DNA of 64,000 nt from positions 5,022,001-5,086,000 of the forward strand of contig OU862913.1 in NCBI GenBank assembly GCA_917880885.1, given 5' to 3'. The position numbers and the translations under genes are program-made. The notes beneath the pieces were generated by a model. That model searched no databases. It was not told where the DNA came from and saw only the letters and a list, made by a program, of their open reading frames with translations. Source of the DNA: Limnephilus marmoratus (lineage: Eukaryota > Arthropoda > Insecta > Trichoptera > Limnephilidae). Below are positions 33,575-44,995 of the stretch, piece by piece. Positions within the stretch are counted from its first letter, which is position 1. Every line of letters begins with the position of its first letter.

Positions 33575-36500
33575 CATGACGATACATAATTTAGTTGGGT
33601 ACCCTAAAGGGAAAAAAATATTCAATTTTGGCCATATATCGATCTCCCTCTTTATCCACTAGTCAATTCATTCTCGAAATGGAATCTTTTATAACTAAAA
33701 TTAATATGAACCAATTCGATTTTTCCTTCATTGTTGGGGATATCAATATAAACATTCAAAACGCATTATTAAATCAAACTGCCAATGAATACTTAAACCT
33801 ACTGTACAGTAAAGGTTACCTGTCTTACGTGAACAGTACTACTAGGCCCAATTACCCTAATGATTCATGTCTGGATCACATTTTCCTGAAATCCAACAAA
33901 ATTTACCCTCATATATCTGCCACCTTAAAAGTTGACATTACAGACCACTACCCCACTTTCTACGGCCATTGTATTGTAAAATCACCAAGCTACACAGATC
34001 CCAATAATCATCAGCAAATCACAAAAAAAATTAATTACCTATCTCTAGACATCTCTCTGACAACCGAAACATGGGACTCAGTGCTTTCTGTTAATGATCC
34101 AAATATATCTTTGAACAATTTTTATGAGATCATTCAAAATCATATTGAAAAATGCTATGAACCAAGAACAGCACCAAAAAGTAAACACAGACGCATAAAA
34201 CCATGGATTACACGTGGTCTAATAATTTCAATTCAACACAAAAATAAACTGTTTAAAGCTTACAAAACTCACGAAAACCATTGCATATCCAACAATGAAA
34301 CACAAAATTATAACAAACGGAACGATTATATTATATACAGAAATTACCTAAACACTCTCATAAAAAAATGCAAACACCAGTACTATTCTGAGCAACTCCA
34401 AAAAGCACATAATGACTCACGAAAAACATGGAACATCATAAATGAGATTTCAAACAGGAATCAAAAGGAACACAAAATTCCTCAAAAAATTGTAACCGAG
34501 AACAATATAATCTTAGAGAATGTTGAAGACATTGCAAACAATTTCAATCACTTTTTCACTAACATAGCCTCTACCCTAATAGACAATAACCCGTCTCTTA
34601 GCTTACACTCTCAGCATGTACCCTCAGACTTTTTAGAAACTAAAAATTGTACCTCTGAATTATCTGAATTTATTGAAATAACAGAAGTCGAAATATCAAA
34701 CCATATTGATAACATAAACGTTAGGTCTGCAGATGGTCCTGACAACTTAAGTAATGCTACAATTAAATCTATGAAAAAAACATATAGTCAGACCACTACA
34801 CCATATATTTAACACATGCATCAGTAATAGTATTTTTCCGAATAAATTTAAATTTGCTAACATCATTCCCATACACAAATCAGGACCTCGATGTAAAACA
34901 GACAACTACAGACCAATCACATTAACTTCTCAATTGTCTAAGATATTAGAAAAATGTATAAAAAAACGAATCATCGATTTTCTAGAATCTCATTCACTCC
35001 TATCAGCTAACCAATATGGCTTCAGGACTAAACTCAGTACTGATGATGCTATATTTAATTTAACCAAAAATATTTATTCTAACCTAGACTCAAACATTAA
35101 AACTCTAACCATTTTTCTAGATTTAAAGAAAGCCTTTGACACAGTCAACCATAAAACTCTTTTAAAGAAAATGACCAACATTGGAATTAAAAATAAATGC
35201 CTCATGCTGTTACAAAATTACATATTAAATCGGCAACAATGTACAAAAATTGGAACATGTTTGAGTAATTTTGACACAGTAAAACATGGAGTTCCACAAG
35301 GGACTGTATTAGGGCCGCTACTCTTTTTAATCTATATAAATGACTTGTGTAATATTGTTATACCTGGTAAAATATTCTCATTTGCTGACGATACTGCAAT
35401 AACAGTCCAAGGAAAGACATGGGAAGATACAACTAATAAAGCTAACAAATGTATTTCTATTGTCAAAGAATGGCTAGATAGAAACCTTCTTACTTTAAAT
35501 TACGAAAAAACTCTATATATTCCATTTTATATTACACAGAAGTCAGCTCCCAAAACTAATCTCAATTTAAAGTTTCATAATATTAATTGTAACCCAACCA
35601 CATGCTCTAACTGTGAAGAAATGAAATCAGGAAAAATGATTAAGTACTTAGGTGTAACCATAGATTGTCAACTTAAATGGACCAACCATATAGAAAATAC
35701 TGTTAACAAACTCAGATACTTAAATTATATTTTTAAAAGAATGTGTAACATAGTAAATATAAAAACCATAAAACTAGTTTATGATGCACTAGTCCATTCA
35801 TCTCTTTCCTACGGAATAATTGGCTGGGGTGGAGCTTACAATAATCATGTAAAACCTTTAGAAATTGCCCAAAAATCAATAATTAAGATTATGTACAAAA
35901 AAAATAAATCGTATCCCTCCAAACAATTGTTTAAGGAAACTGATATTTTGGACCTTAGACAGACTTATGGACTTCAATGCCTTAAATTTATTTACATGCG
36001 TCCAAATAACTTTCTAAAAAATTCAAATCGTACCAGCCAAAGACGTGGCACATGTGAGTATGCAGTACCCCACTGCAAAACTAGGTTGTCCCAAAGGCAT
36101 ATTAGTTTTATAGCTCCAAAAATGTATAATTTACTATGTACAACCTTTAAAGAGAACATATGTCAAAATCTTCAATCTTATAAAAAATATACCAAAATTT
36201 GGCTAAAAAACACTGAAACAGATATTTTTTTCTTATAAGTTTAAATAAAGCCATTAAATATATCTATCATTGGACAGCTTTTAGAGAAGATTTATAATAT
36301 TGTTTGCTAGTTTATTTTGTTTGTTTTTTATGTTTTTAAATTGCACTTGTAACATCTATTTTTACAAAACTTACAAATACAATAATAACAGTGCAGACTG
36401 TCATTATGCTGTAGTTTTTAAATGCATTCATTCAGTTACTTTTTTTTAAATTCCTTATTTATGTATACTTAAAATATTCACTATAACCATAGAAATAAAA

Positions 36501-36671
36501 ATAAAAGTAAAAAATCTATATTATACCCACGCACAGGCATTGCCTTTGTGGGATTTTTTTGTTCATACATTAATTATATTAAGTTTTTTTATATACTTTT
36601 CATTATTTCATGTATGTATTATATGTATTGTATCAAAAAATTTCAATAAAAAAAAAAAAAAAAAAAAAAAA
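33575..36671 (+). mobile_element. LINE with ORF2 nearly intact (one frameshift)
   Basis: ORF2 starts inside the endonuclease (ILAIYRSPS, then VGDININI near 33740), keeps the ITDHYPT box, and continues into the RT: DNYRPITLTSQLSKILEK, FLDLKKAFDTVNH, GVPQGTVLGPLLFLIYINDL and the FADDTAIT catalytic box (about 35385). It ends at 36238 after a jockey-like tail. Two frames (33595-34812, 34934-36238) are joined by one extra A in an A7 run at about 34770-34777; otherwise there are no stops. It is 5'-truncated (no ORF1, no endonuclease start). The 3' UTR has a CCCAC/GTGGG hairpin (36526-36552) and poly(A) at 36646-36671. It lies in the nuclease intron, on the strand opposite to that gene. Confidence 0.85.
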
Positions 36672-37700
36672 CCTACTTACCTCTTAGCTAAATTATTGAC
36701 AATTCAGTTCCAACTTTATCAATGACAATTAAAATGTAGGTAGGTACCTATTTACTTTATTGTCTGAATTCAATTTTATTCCAAAACACCTTCAATACAC
36801 TTCCAATTTTGAAAATGACTCTATAATGAGTTCATGGAATCAGATGTAACGCAGGAGGAACGTATCACGCAGATTCAATCGATTTTTTTTTTTTAAGTTG
36901 CCGGTAACCCGGGCGTTTATTTAACATCAATACCAATAGTTATTTACAGAAATGTGCGCTACCCAACTCACTAGACAATGTGTTCTGAGCCATTAGTATT
37001 TTGGATTAAAGAAGTAATTAGTATTTTGGATGAAACATAAGTAGTTTAGCGGGTTTAAATGTAAAATAATTAAAAAAAGCTATATATAGGTAACGTAAAT
37101 TTACATCTTGGGTATAGGAAGTAATTTAAGGCAATCCAATAGTTCAGGAAAAAATCTAAATCGGAATTCACGCCCTTTATGGGAGGAGTTTAAAAATACT
37201 TGAGAAAAAGCTTTTGGAAGGATCGGAAAAGGTATCTGAGAATTTTTTTTTACAGGTTGATTTCGTAAAGGCCTATAAAAAATATTAATTCCTTTTTTAC
37301 GCATTGTTTATTGTAAAAAACGGAAATTTTAAATTAATTTCACGAAACTAAGCGACGCGGAGTCACGCATGCATCTCCCGCTCCGGTCGGGTCGTGACTG
37401 ATACGAAATAAGTGTGCCCACTGCATGGTTCTTGTGCCCGTGCCATAAGGGTCACTTCTTCAAGAATCCAAATTCGTAAAGTGCGGGCCGTATTTATTGA
37501 TGTCAAAAATAACGAGAAAATGCATATTTTATTTTATTTTGTGAAGTTCGAGCGTAAATATCAATCTTTTTGGTAATTATTATAAAAGAAACTAAATTTG
37601 CCACTTAATACAATAAAACCAAATCCGAGAAGGGTTTTATAAATAGGAGACTCTGGACTTGAAAGTATTTTTTATTGACCTTATACTTTATTTTTTTATA
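36672..37700. other. Intronic DNA of the nuclease locus, nothing recognised
   Basis: AT-rich with a GC-richer patch at 37355-37500. No exon matching the missing nuclease core was seen on the minus strand. Confidence 0.45.
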
Positions 37701-37706
37701 GACTTA

Positions 37707-38340
37707 CTAGCTGGGTTACCCAGCTTCGCTCAGGACAACATTCGAGAGTGTTCTGGAAAGTTTCACATTGATGTTCCCGATTCCCTATTCCCGAACATTC
37801 CACAATTTTCCAGAATGTGCCTGGATGTTCTGGAACGTTATAGATTGCTCTCAAATACTCTGACTGGGGTGTCCGACTTCACTCAGGGTGTTGATGTGAG
37901 ATTGAATTGACGTTCGAATCCACGACGGATCTTGCTTTATATATATGGGTAGCCCCATAAAAAAAAGACTTCAAATGTTCCAGAAAAATGTTCCAGATCA
38001 TTCCATAACATTCAGGAGTATTCTGGAATGTTCCACAATGATCGGGGATGTTCCGGTATGTTCCTGAACGTTCCATCCTATTGCCGAACATTCCACAACA
38101 TTCCAGAATGTTCCGGGATGTCTGGAATGTAGTGAAATGCTCAAGAATACTCTGGAATGTTTTGAACTGCTCTAGAAATTTTAAGGGGGTGAAACTTCCA
38201 GCCCTTATATCTTTAAAAGCACGCCCTTCAGGTAAAAACGGGAACTTTCTTCATAGATGAGAAGGGCTACCACACAACATTACTCCCGTTATCGTACCGG
38301 GACTCGTCTTTAGTTTTATCGGCATGCACATTGTAGGTAT
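37707..38340 (+). repeat. TTCC/GGAA satellite block 1 with tail
   Basis: Begins ACTAGCTGGGTTACCCAGC, followed by many copies of TTCCAGAATGTTCC-like strings (about 37740-38170), then a tail (CAGCCCTTATATCTTTAAAAG, CGCCCTTCAGGTAAAAACG) that recurs at 40757-40885. Alternating GAA and TTC triplets fit heat-shock-element spacing. Confidence 0.7.
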
Positions 38341-38379
38341 ATTTTTCTTAATAATGTATATAGAAGATTAAGATTATCG

Positions 38380-40750
38380 AAACATCTAGAATTTTCCAGA
38401 GCCTTCCAGACTCACCGACACTCTCCGCCACTCATTTCTGAAAGCTTCTAGAACTTTCTCCTTCCATAACATCCTAGAGCATACATGGAACCTTCTAGAT
38501 CTGTCTAAAACCTTCTAGACTCACCGACATACTCCGCCACTCCTTCCAGAACTTTCTACAGCTTTATTGTAGCTTATAGAACTTTCCGGGATCATCTAAA
38601 CTCACCGACATACTTTCTTTCTTGAGCTTAATCAAGCCTTTTAGAACTTTTCGGAACCTTCTAGACTCACCGACATACACCCACCACTCCTTCCAGAACT
38701 TTTTACAGCTTTATCGAATCTTATAAAACTTTCCGGAACCTTCTTGACTCACCTACGTACTCCGCCACTCCTTCCAGAATTTTATACTGGTTTATCGAAC
38801 CTTCTAGACTCACTGACATACTCCGCCACTTCTTCCAGAATTTTCTACAGCTTTATCGAACGTTCTAGACCTTTTCGGAACCTTCTAGACTCACCGACGT
38901 TCTCCGCCACTACTTCCAGAACTTTCTACAGCTTTATCAAACCTAATTTTTAAACTTTCCGGATTCTTCTAGTCTCGCTGACTCCTTCACTCCTTCCAGA
39001 ACTTTCTACAGCTTTATCGAACCTTATAGAATTTTCCGGAACCTTCTAGACTCGCTGACATACTCCTCCACTCCTTCCAGAACTTTCTACAGCTTTATCG
39101 AACCTTATAGAACTTTCCGGAACCTTCTAGATTCACCTACACATTCCGCCACTCCTTCCAGAATTTTCAACAACTTTATTGAACGTTCTAGATCTTTTAG
39201 GAACCTTCTAGACTCACCGACGTTCTCCGCCACTACTTCCAGAACTTTCTACAGCTTTATCTAACCTTATAGAACTTTCCAGAAACCTCTAGACTCGCTG
39301 ACAATACTCCGCCACTCCTTCCAGAATTTTATACTACTTTATCAAACCTTTTTACGGAACCTTCTAGAAGTTTTTGGAAACTTCTGGACTCACAGTCGAA
39401 CTCCTCCACTCCTTCCAGAACTATCCACAGCTTTATCGAATCTTATAGAACTTTCCGGAACCTTCTAGACTCACCTACGTACTCCGCCACTCCTTCCAGA
39501 ATTTTGTACTACTTTCTCGAACCTTCTAGACCTTTTCGGAACCTTCTAGATTTACCGACGTACTCCGCCACTAATTCCATAACTTTCTATAGCTTTATTG
39601 AACCTTATAGAACTTTCCGGAACCTTCTAGATTCACCTACACATTCCGCCACTCCTTCCAGAATTTTCAACAACTTTATTGAACGTTCTAGATCTTTTAG
39701 GAACCTTCTAGACTCACCGACGTTCTCCGCCACTACTTCCAGAACTTTCTACAGCTTTATCTAACCTTATAGAACTTTCCAGAAACCTCTAGACTCGCTG
39801 ACAATACTCCGCCACTCCTTCCAAAATTTTATACTACTTTATCAAACCTTTTTACGGAACCTTCTAGAAGTTTTTGGAAACTTCTGGACTCACAGTCGAA
39901 CTCCTCCACTCCTTCCAGAACTATCCACAGCTTTATCGAATCTTATAGAACTTTCCGGAACCTTCTAGACTCACCTACGTACTCCGCCACTCCTTCCAGA
40001 ATTTTGTACTACTTTCTCGAACCTTCTAGACCTTTTCGGAACCTTCTAGATTTACCGACGTACTCCGCCACTAATTCCATAACTTTCTATAGCTTTATTG
40101 AACCTTATAGAACTTTCCGGAACCTTCTAAACTCGCTGACATACTCCTACACTCCTTCCAGAACTTTCTACAGCATTATCGAACCTTCTAGAACTTTTCG
40201 AAACATTCTAGACTCACCGAAATAGTCCGCCATTCCTTCCAGAATTTTCTACAACTTTATAGAACCTTTTAGACCGTTTCGGAACCTTCTAGACTCACCT
40301 ACATACTTCTCCACTCCTTCTAGAACTTTGTACAACTTTATCGAACCTTCTAGAACTTTCAAGAACCTTCTAGACTCGCTGACATCCTCCACTCCTTCCA
40401 GAACTATCTACAGCTTTATCGAACCTTCTATAAGTTTCCGCAACCTTCTAGACTCAGCGACATACTCCGCCACTTCTTCCAGAACTTTGTACAGCCCTAT
40501 CGAACCATCTAGAACTTACTACGGCTTTATGGAACCTTCTTGAATTATCCGGACCTTCTAGACACACTCCTCCACTCCTTTCAGAACTTTCTACAGCTTT
40601 ATTGAACCTTCTTGAACTTTCGCGGACCTTCTAAACTCGCTGGCTAACATACTCCTCCACTTCTTCCAGAATATTCCAGAGTTTTATCGAATTTTCTAGA
40701 AGTTTCCGGAATCTTCTAGACTGTTCTTGAAATTTCTAGTCTTCTTTGAA
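38380..40750 (+). repeat. TTCTAGAA/TTCCGGAA satellite block 2 (heat-shock-element motifs)
   Basis: About 2.4 kb of tandem units of roughly 80 bp, each with CCGCCACTCCTTCCAGAA, CAGCTTTATCGAACC and TTCCGGAACCTTCTAGAC. Many units contain three or more GAA/TTC triplets alternating every 5 bp, the binding pattern of heat-shock factor; at 40343-40370 there are six in a row. A 500-bp higher-order duplication lies at 39131-40130. Short open frames are by-products. Confidence 0.85.
39131..40130 (+). repeat. 500-bp higher-order tandem duplication
   Basis: 39131-39630 and 39631-40130 are offset by exactly 500 bp and nearly identical; one G/A difference was noticed (CTTCCAGAATTTTATAC versus CTTCCAAAATTTTATAC). 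A recent unequal exchange within the older array. Confidence 0.85.
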
Positions 40751-40756
40751 CTTTCA

Positions 40757-40885
40757 GCCCTTATATCTTCAAAAGCAAGCCCTTTAGGTAAAAACGAATA
40801 CCTTTATTCCCTAGGGGGATAGAGATATACCATACCATATAACTCTCTTGATCATACCGGCACTCGTTTCTGAGTTTTTGCGTTC
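40757..40885 (+). repeat. Tail repeat of the satellite block, copy 2
   Basis: Direct repeat of about 38199-38330: CAGCCCTTATATCTT, AAAAGCA, GCCCTT-AGGTAAAAACG, then a related ACCGG-ACTCGT block. It indicates that [array + tail] was itself duplicated. Confidence 0.7.
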
Positions 40886-40914
40886 CGCACGTTTTTTTGG
40901 ACTTTCTTTTATGG

Positions 40915-41205
40915 AGGTGGAGGGTGGAGGGTGGAGGGTGGAGGGTGGAGGGTGGAGGGTGGAGGGTGGAGGGTGGAGGGTGGAGGGTGGAGGGTGGAGG
41001 GTGGAGGGTGGAGGGTGGAGGGTGGAGGGTGGAGGGTGGAGGGTGGAGGGTGGAGGGTGGAGGGTGGAGGGTGGAGGGTGGAGGGTGGAGGGTGGAGGGT
41101 GGAGGGTGGAGGGTGGAGGGTGGAGGGTGGAGGGTGGAGGGTGGAGGGTGGAGGGTGGAGGGTGGAGGGTGGAGGGTGGAGGGTGGAGGGTGGAGGGTGG
41201 AGGGT
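40915..41205 (+). repeat. (GGTGGAG)n heptanucleotide array, about 41 copies
   Basis: An uninterrupted 7-bp tandem repeat of nearly 290 bp. Because 7 is not a multiple of 3, all three frames read the same seven-residue cycle of G, W, R, V, E, G, G, which explains three overlapping open frames. The G-rich strand (GGG and GG runs every 7 bp) can form G-quadruplexes. A degenerate G/A-rich tail continues to about 41330. Confidence 0.95.
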
Positions 41206-41497
41206 GAAGGGTGGTTGGAGGGTGGTTGGAGGAGGAGGGAGGAGGAAGGGAAGGGGGAAAAGGGGAACTTGGAAGGATGCGGATGGGATGGGAGGAGGAG
41301 AACTCGGGAGCGGGGAGGAGAACTAAAAGCCGCCCGCAGGAGCTAACGGCAACAACCTGCGGAGCCGGTTTTTAACTGCTCCATAGTTATATTTAAATAT
41401 AAGAGGAAGAAGTATTCGTATTCAAATATTTTCAGGACATAGTAACCAATGATTTTTTTTTTTTCAAATTAAATGAAGGTGTTTCTTATAAACTCAC

Positions 41498-41789
41498 GCG
41501 AGAAAGAAGGCCTATCCACTCCGGACATGTATACCGCATTATCGGGATTCTGATCGTATTCCACATAGAACACCTCGGTCTAGCTCTCATGGAAGCAGGA
41601 CGTGAAGATAGTGTGCGCTTTGCCGGCGGCGGCCAGTCCCACGGTGATGATGGTACCTCCGTCCACACAGCTGGCCCCCCTGGCTTCGGTGGGCTTGGGG
41701 TGCGCGGTGCAGACCACAGTGGCGAAATCCACGGGTCCTGACAACCAGCTAGAGGCTGAGAAGGAAGTTCCTCCCGCGCAGACGAGGTT
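41498..41789 (-). pseudogene. dsRNA nuclease-like gene, upstream exon with in-frame stop
   Basis: Acceptor GTTTTCAG and donor CGC|GTGAGT on the minus strand. It encodes NLVCAGGTSFSASSWL, then VDFATVVCTAHPKP, SCVDGG, FTSCFHES, stop, TEVFYVEYDQNP and VDRPSFSR. The cysteine spacing and the order CAGG...C...P...C...C-x-HE...Y-V-x-Y...RPSF match the N-terminal half of insect dsRNases, secreted nucleases. A TAG at 41580-41582 falls where homologues usually have an ordinary residue (HESxTE), so the allele is broken, or this is a sequencing error. GC-richer than its surroundings. Exons for the signal peptide and for the catalytic core were not found. The three visible exons are colinear on the minus strand, so I treat them as one locus, probably a pseudogene. 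Confidence 0.7.
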
Positions 41790-41829
41790 CTGAAAACAAC
41801 ATCGAGTTATAATAGTTCTATATGTTAAT

Positions 41830-42590
41830 GCTACAAGTTGTATAACCCAAGCCAGGTTTTGGTATTTTGATTTAGGTGCTTTATAAAAAGTTTTTCAAAA
41901 CGTTACTTATTTTTAGTGTGAATCTGGTAATGGATCAATTACAGAAGTCAAAAGTTGTTTTAGGATTTCGTCGCTTTAGTTCGTATTTGTCTAACAGACC
42001 ATTAGAAAATTTTTCAGGAGGAGAAGGTTTTCTTTAATTATTTCAATAAAACATTATGATAGGTGTTTAACCTTTCCCATACCATGCTAAAAATACCCTC
42101 GACAAACCGTCTTGTAACACAGCGTTACTCTATGGGATTTGGAAATTATTTCAGGTTTTTTGTAAAAATATTATGGTGAATATTTTTAATTTGGCTTATA
42201 TTAATTTATTGTAAGAAAAAAATATTGATTGTGTGCCCTAAAACTGAAATATTAAAAAAAAAATCATTCATAATAAATAATCAAATATTATTTGAAACGC
42301 CCAACAAGGCGGGCCGGCTGTGACAGCGACCGCCTAGGGTCACGTTAGCCTCCAGAATAGTACCATTGTTTCAGAAAGCCACATGTGGAATGCGCTAGGT
42401 ACTAGTAAGGGCTGACACCGACCTACTATCATTTTTTAAATACTATCATTTCATAAATACTTTATCGTAAATAGCTTATTATGTTTGCTGATCTAAGTTA
42501 ATACCAGATAAAATGGTTTTAACACTAGTTGCATAGAGATATAGATTACAATAAAAATACAATACTTAAGAACACTCGAATTTTAAATTT
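41830..42590. other. AT-rich DNA upstream of the nuclease exon
   Basis: No exon or element boundary recognised. A short GC-rich patch at 42300-42350 is unexplained. Confidence 0.4.
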
Positions 42591-42599
42591 TTGTTACAG

Positions 42600-43270
42600 T
42601 TTTACGCGAAAGCAAACCACGAAAAAAGAATTATAATTATTTTCAAGTGAAAAACTTCTTTAACACCATTGTGATTTGAAACTGGATGAAACGAAAAAGC
42701 AAGACTAAAAAAAACAATAAGCAAACCACGAAAAAAATAATGATATAATTACTTTGAAGTGAAAACTTCTTTAGCACCGTTGTGATTTGAAACTGGATGA
42801 AACGCAAAGGCGACACTAAAAAGAAACAATAAGCAAACCACGAAAAGAATAATTTTATTATTATTTTGAAGTGAAAAACTTCTTTAGCACCGTAGTGATT
42901 TGAAACTGGATGAAACGAAAAAGCGACACTAAAAAAAACAATAAGCAACCCACGAAAAAATAATGTTGTAATTACTTTGAAGTGAAAACTTCTTTAGCAC
43001 CGTTTTGATTTGAAACTGGATGAAACGCAAAGGCGACACTAAAAAGAAACAATAAGCAAACCACGAAAAGAATAATTTTATTATTATTTTGAAGTGAAAA
43101 ACTTCTTTAGCACCGTAGTGATTTGAAACTGGATGAAACGAAAAAGCGACACTAAAAAAAACAATAAGCAAACCACGAAAAAATAATGATATAATTACTT
43201 TGAGGTAAAAACTTCTTTAGCACCGTTGTGATTTGAAACTGGATGAAACGAAAAAGCGGCACAAAAAAGA
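42600..43270. repeat. Satellite, 109-112-bp period, six units
   Basis: GCAAACCACGAAAA (one variant GCAACCC...) recurs at 42612, 42721, 42833, 42944, 43056 and 43168. Alternate units are more alike, giving a two-unit higher order of about 223 bp. Hydrophobic minus-strand frames are by-products. Confidence 0.9.
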
Positions 43271-43788
43271 GACAAACAGCATTTATAAAGAATGTGTTAG
43301 AATAATCGGTCTCCTGTTTACGCGGTGCTTTGTAGCCTTCCGACTCTTTTTTCTGAAGGTTTCGCTTCTACCGGTGTGAACTGCACACTAATATTTTTTA
43401 TAATACTCGTATGTTTTAACATTTTTCCGAAATTTAAAGATAACCTTTAAGATAAAATTTACTTTTATGAGTGGAAATAGTTTACATAGCAAATTAAAAA
43501 CATTTATTTCACAGGAACATAACGACCAAAACCATTTAGGTAAATTGTTATTTTAACATTAATCCGATGTGTTTATCATAATAAAATATAGGTTAAAATG
43601 TAGATGTAAAAGATTTCTACAAAAAAGCAAAACAAAGACTTAGTTATTATATTTACCTACATATAATGTAAAGCGTTCATCTATAGTAATTCTACAATAA
43701 ATCGTAAAATGGCGACCACACATCATCTAGTACTATACGAAACTATAAGAACTTAAGCTGTGGATACTGTAGTGCAGATATACAGATT

Positions 43789-44085
43789 TTTTTACATTAG
43801 CTCCACACATGAGGCCCTGAGGAAAATAATTCGCTTTAGGGCCTATGTCATCTTTGGGGAAAGGTCTTCCTGCTGGAGAGGTCAAAAGGTCTCCCTCAAC
43901 CAGTCTCTCCCGACCCGGCCAGTCACGCAGAGCCAGTTGGTAGGCAGACGTACCCGCCGCCAAGATCCGGAACCAAACCTACCCCATGAACCTGGGCACC
44001 CCTCCTAAGTCACCAAACGTAACAAACTACTTAAGGTCACTTATGGCAGAAGTGTTAGTTGCCCAATAAATGGTTTTAGAGGTGG
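43789..44085 (-). mobile_element. SINE-like element, reverse orientation
   Basis: TTACATTAGCTCCACACATGAGGCCC starts the reverse of the shared tail with its hairpin. It is followed by GTCTCCCTCAACCAGTCTCT, a GCCGCCAAGATCC block and a head ending GTTAGTTGCCCAATAAATGG, the reverse of CC(A/T)TTTATTGG...AACCAAC. Confidence 0.65.
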
Positions 44086-44990
44086 CGGCATGCCGTTATT
44101 ATGAAAAATATGCATTTTAGAAGATGATCGAAATAGAAAGTTAAACAAAGACAGTGAGCGTTCTAAAATAGTAAAAATAATAAATAATTCAAAAAAAATA
44201 TATTCTAAAAATCCTAACATTCATTGCAAATTGTACCTTCAATTCATTGAAACCTAACCATTTATATGTATTGCTACTTCCTTCCATGTAATAATCATTT
44301 GTAAAGACGTCACTTTGCTACTGTTTCAATGGAAAGAAAGTCCCTTTTTAAAATAATTATTTTATAGGTAATAAAATATTTTGGTAATAAAATAGTAGGT
44401 AAGATTCTAAATATTGTTTTGGTAATAAAATAGTAGGTAAGATTCTAAATATTGCACCCGACCCTCAAAAAAGAGTTTTATGGTGGTGCAGTAATGTTTA
44501 CAATCGTATTTTGGATGAAGTATTGTCTTCAATACCGAAACTACCTTCTGCAGCAGAGAGGATATACCACCAAAACCATTAAAAATGATTTATCTGTATA
44601 TTTCTAGTATTCTGTCTCTTGGCATGGTCCGACCGAAAGTATTTGATTCACTTGACCATGCCATGACTTCCTTGGCTATTCACTTCGCGTCACATCTTCC
44701 TTTTTGAATGCCATAACTAAATAAGCGTACATTTTAATCCCATCCACAAGTACACTTGACGTGACTTTATCACTAGACGGTGCGAGAAAAAGGTGGAAAT
44801 TATTATAATTTTTATCGGCCTTGTATCTTGTATCTCTTCCAGATCTCCACAAATTAACATGGCTCTACCTTTAATGTAACTATATGGTTTTACAACACAT
44901 ATATATATCAGGAATCTCATTTATACAGCATGTCAACAATTATCCTTCCTTTGCCAGTTCAATGCCTTGCTTTTCAATTTGGGAGGCGGG
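44086..44990. other. AT-rich DNA with one LINE fragment
   Basis: Holds a 54-bp local duplication near 44384-44455 (TTTTGGTAATAAAATAGTAGG repeated) and, at 44610-44700 minus strand, a third fragment of the GRPRK LINE tail (CATGGCATGGTCAAGTGAAT matching 18122-18141 with two differences). Confidence 0.5.
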
Positions 44991-44995
44991 TATGG

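Noticed and set aside
40848..41346. Three overlapping frames with a repeated W-R-V-E-G-G-G peptide
   Set aside because: They are the automatic translation of a 7-bp tandem repeat in all frames; no start context or conserved flanks.
42600..43270. CRISPR-like array
   Set aside because: Units repeat along their whole 109-112-bp length with no unique spacers; this is satellite DNA.
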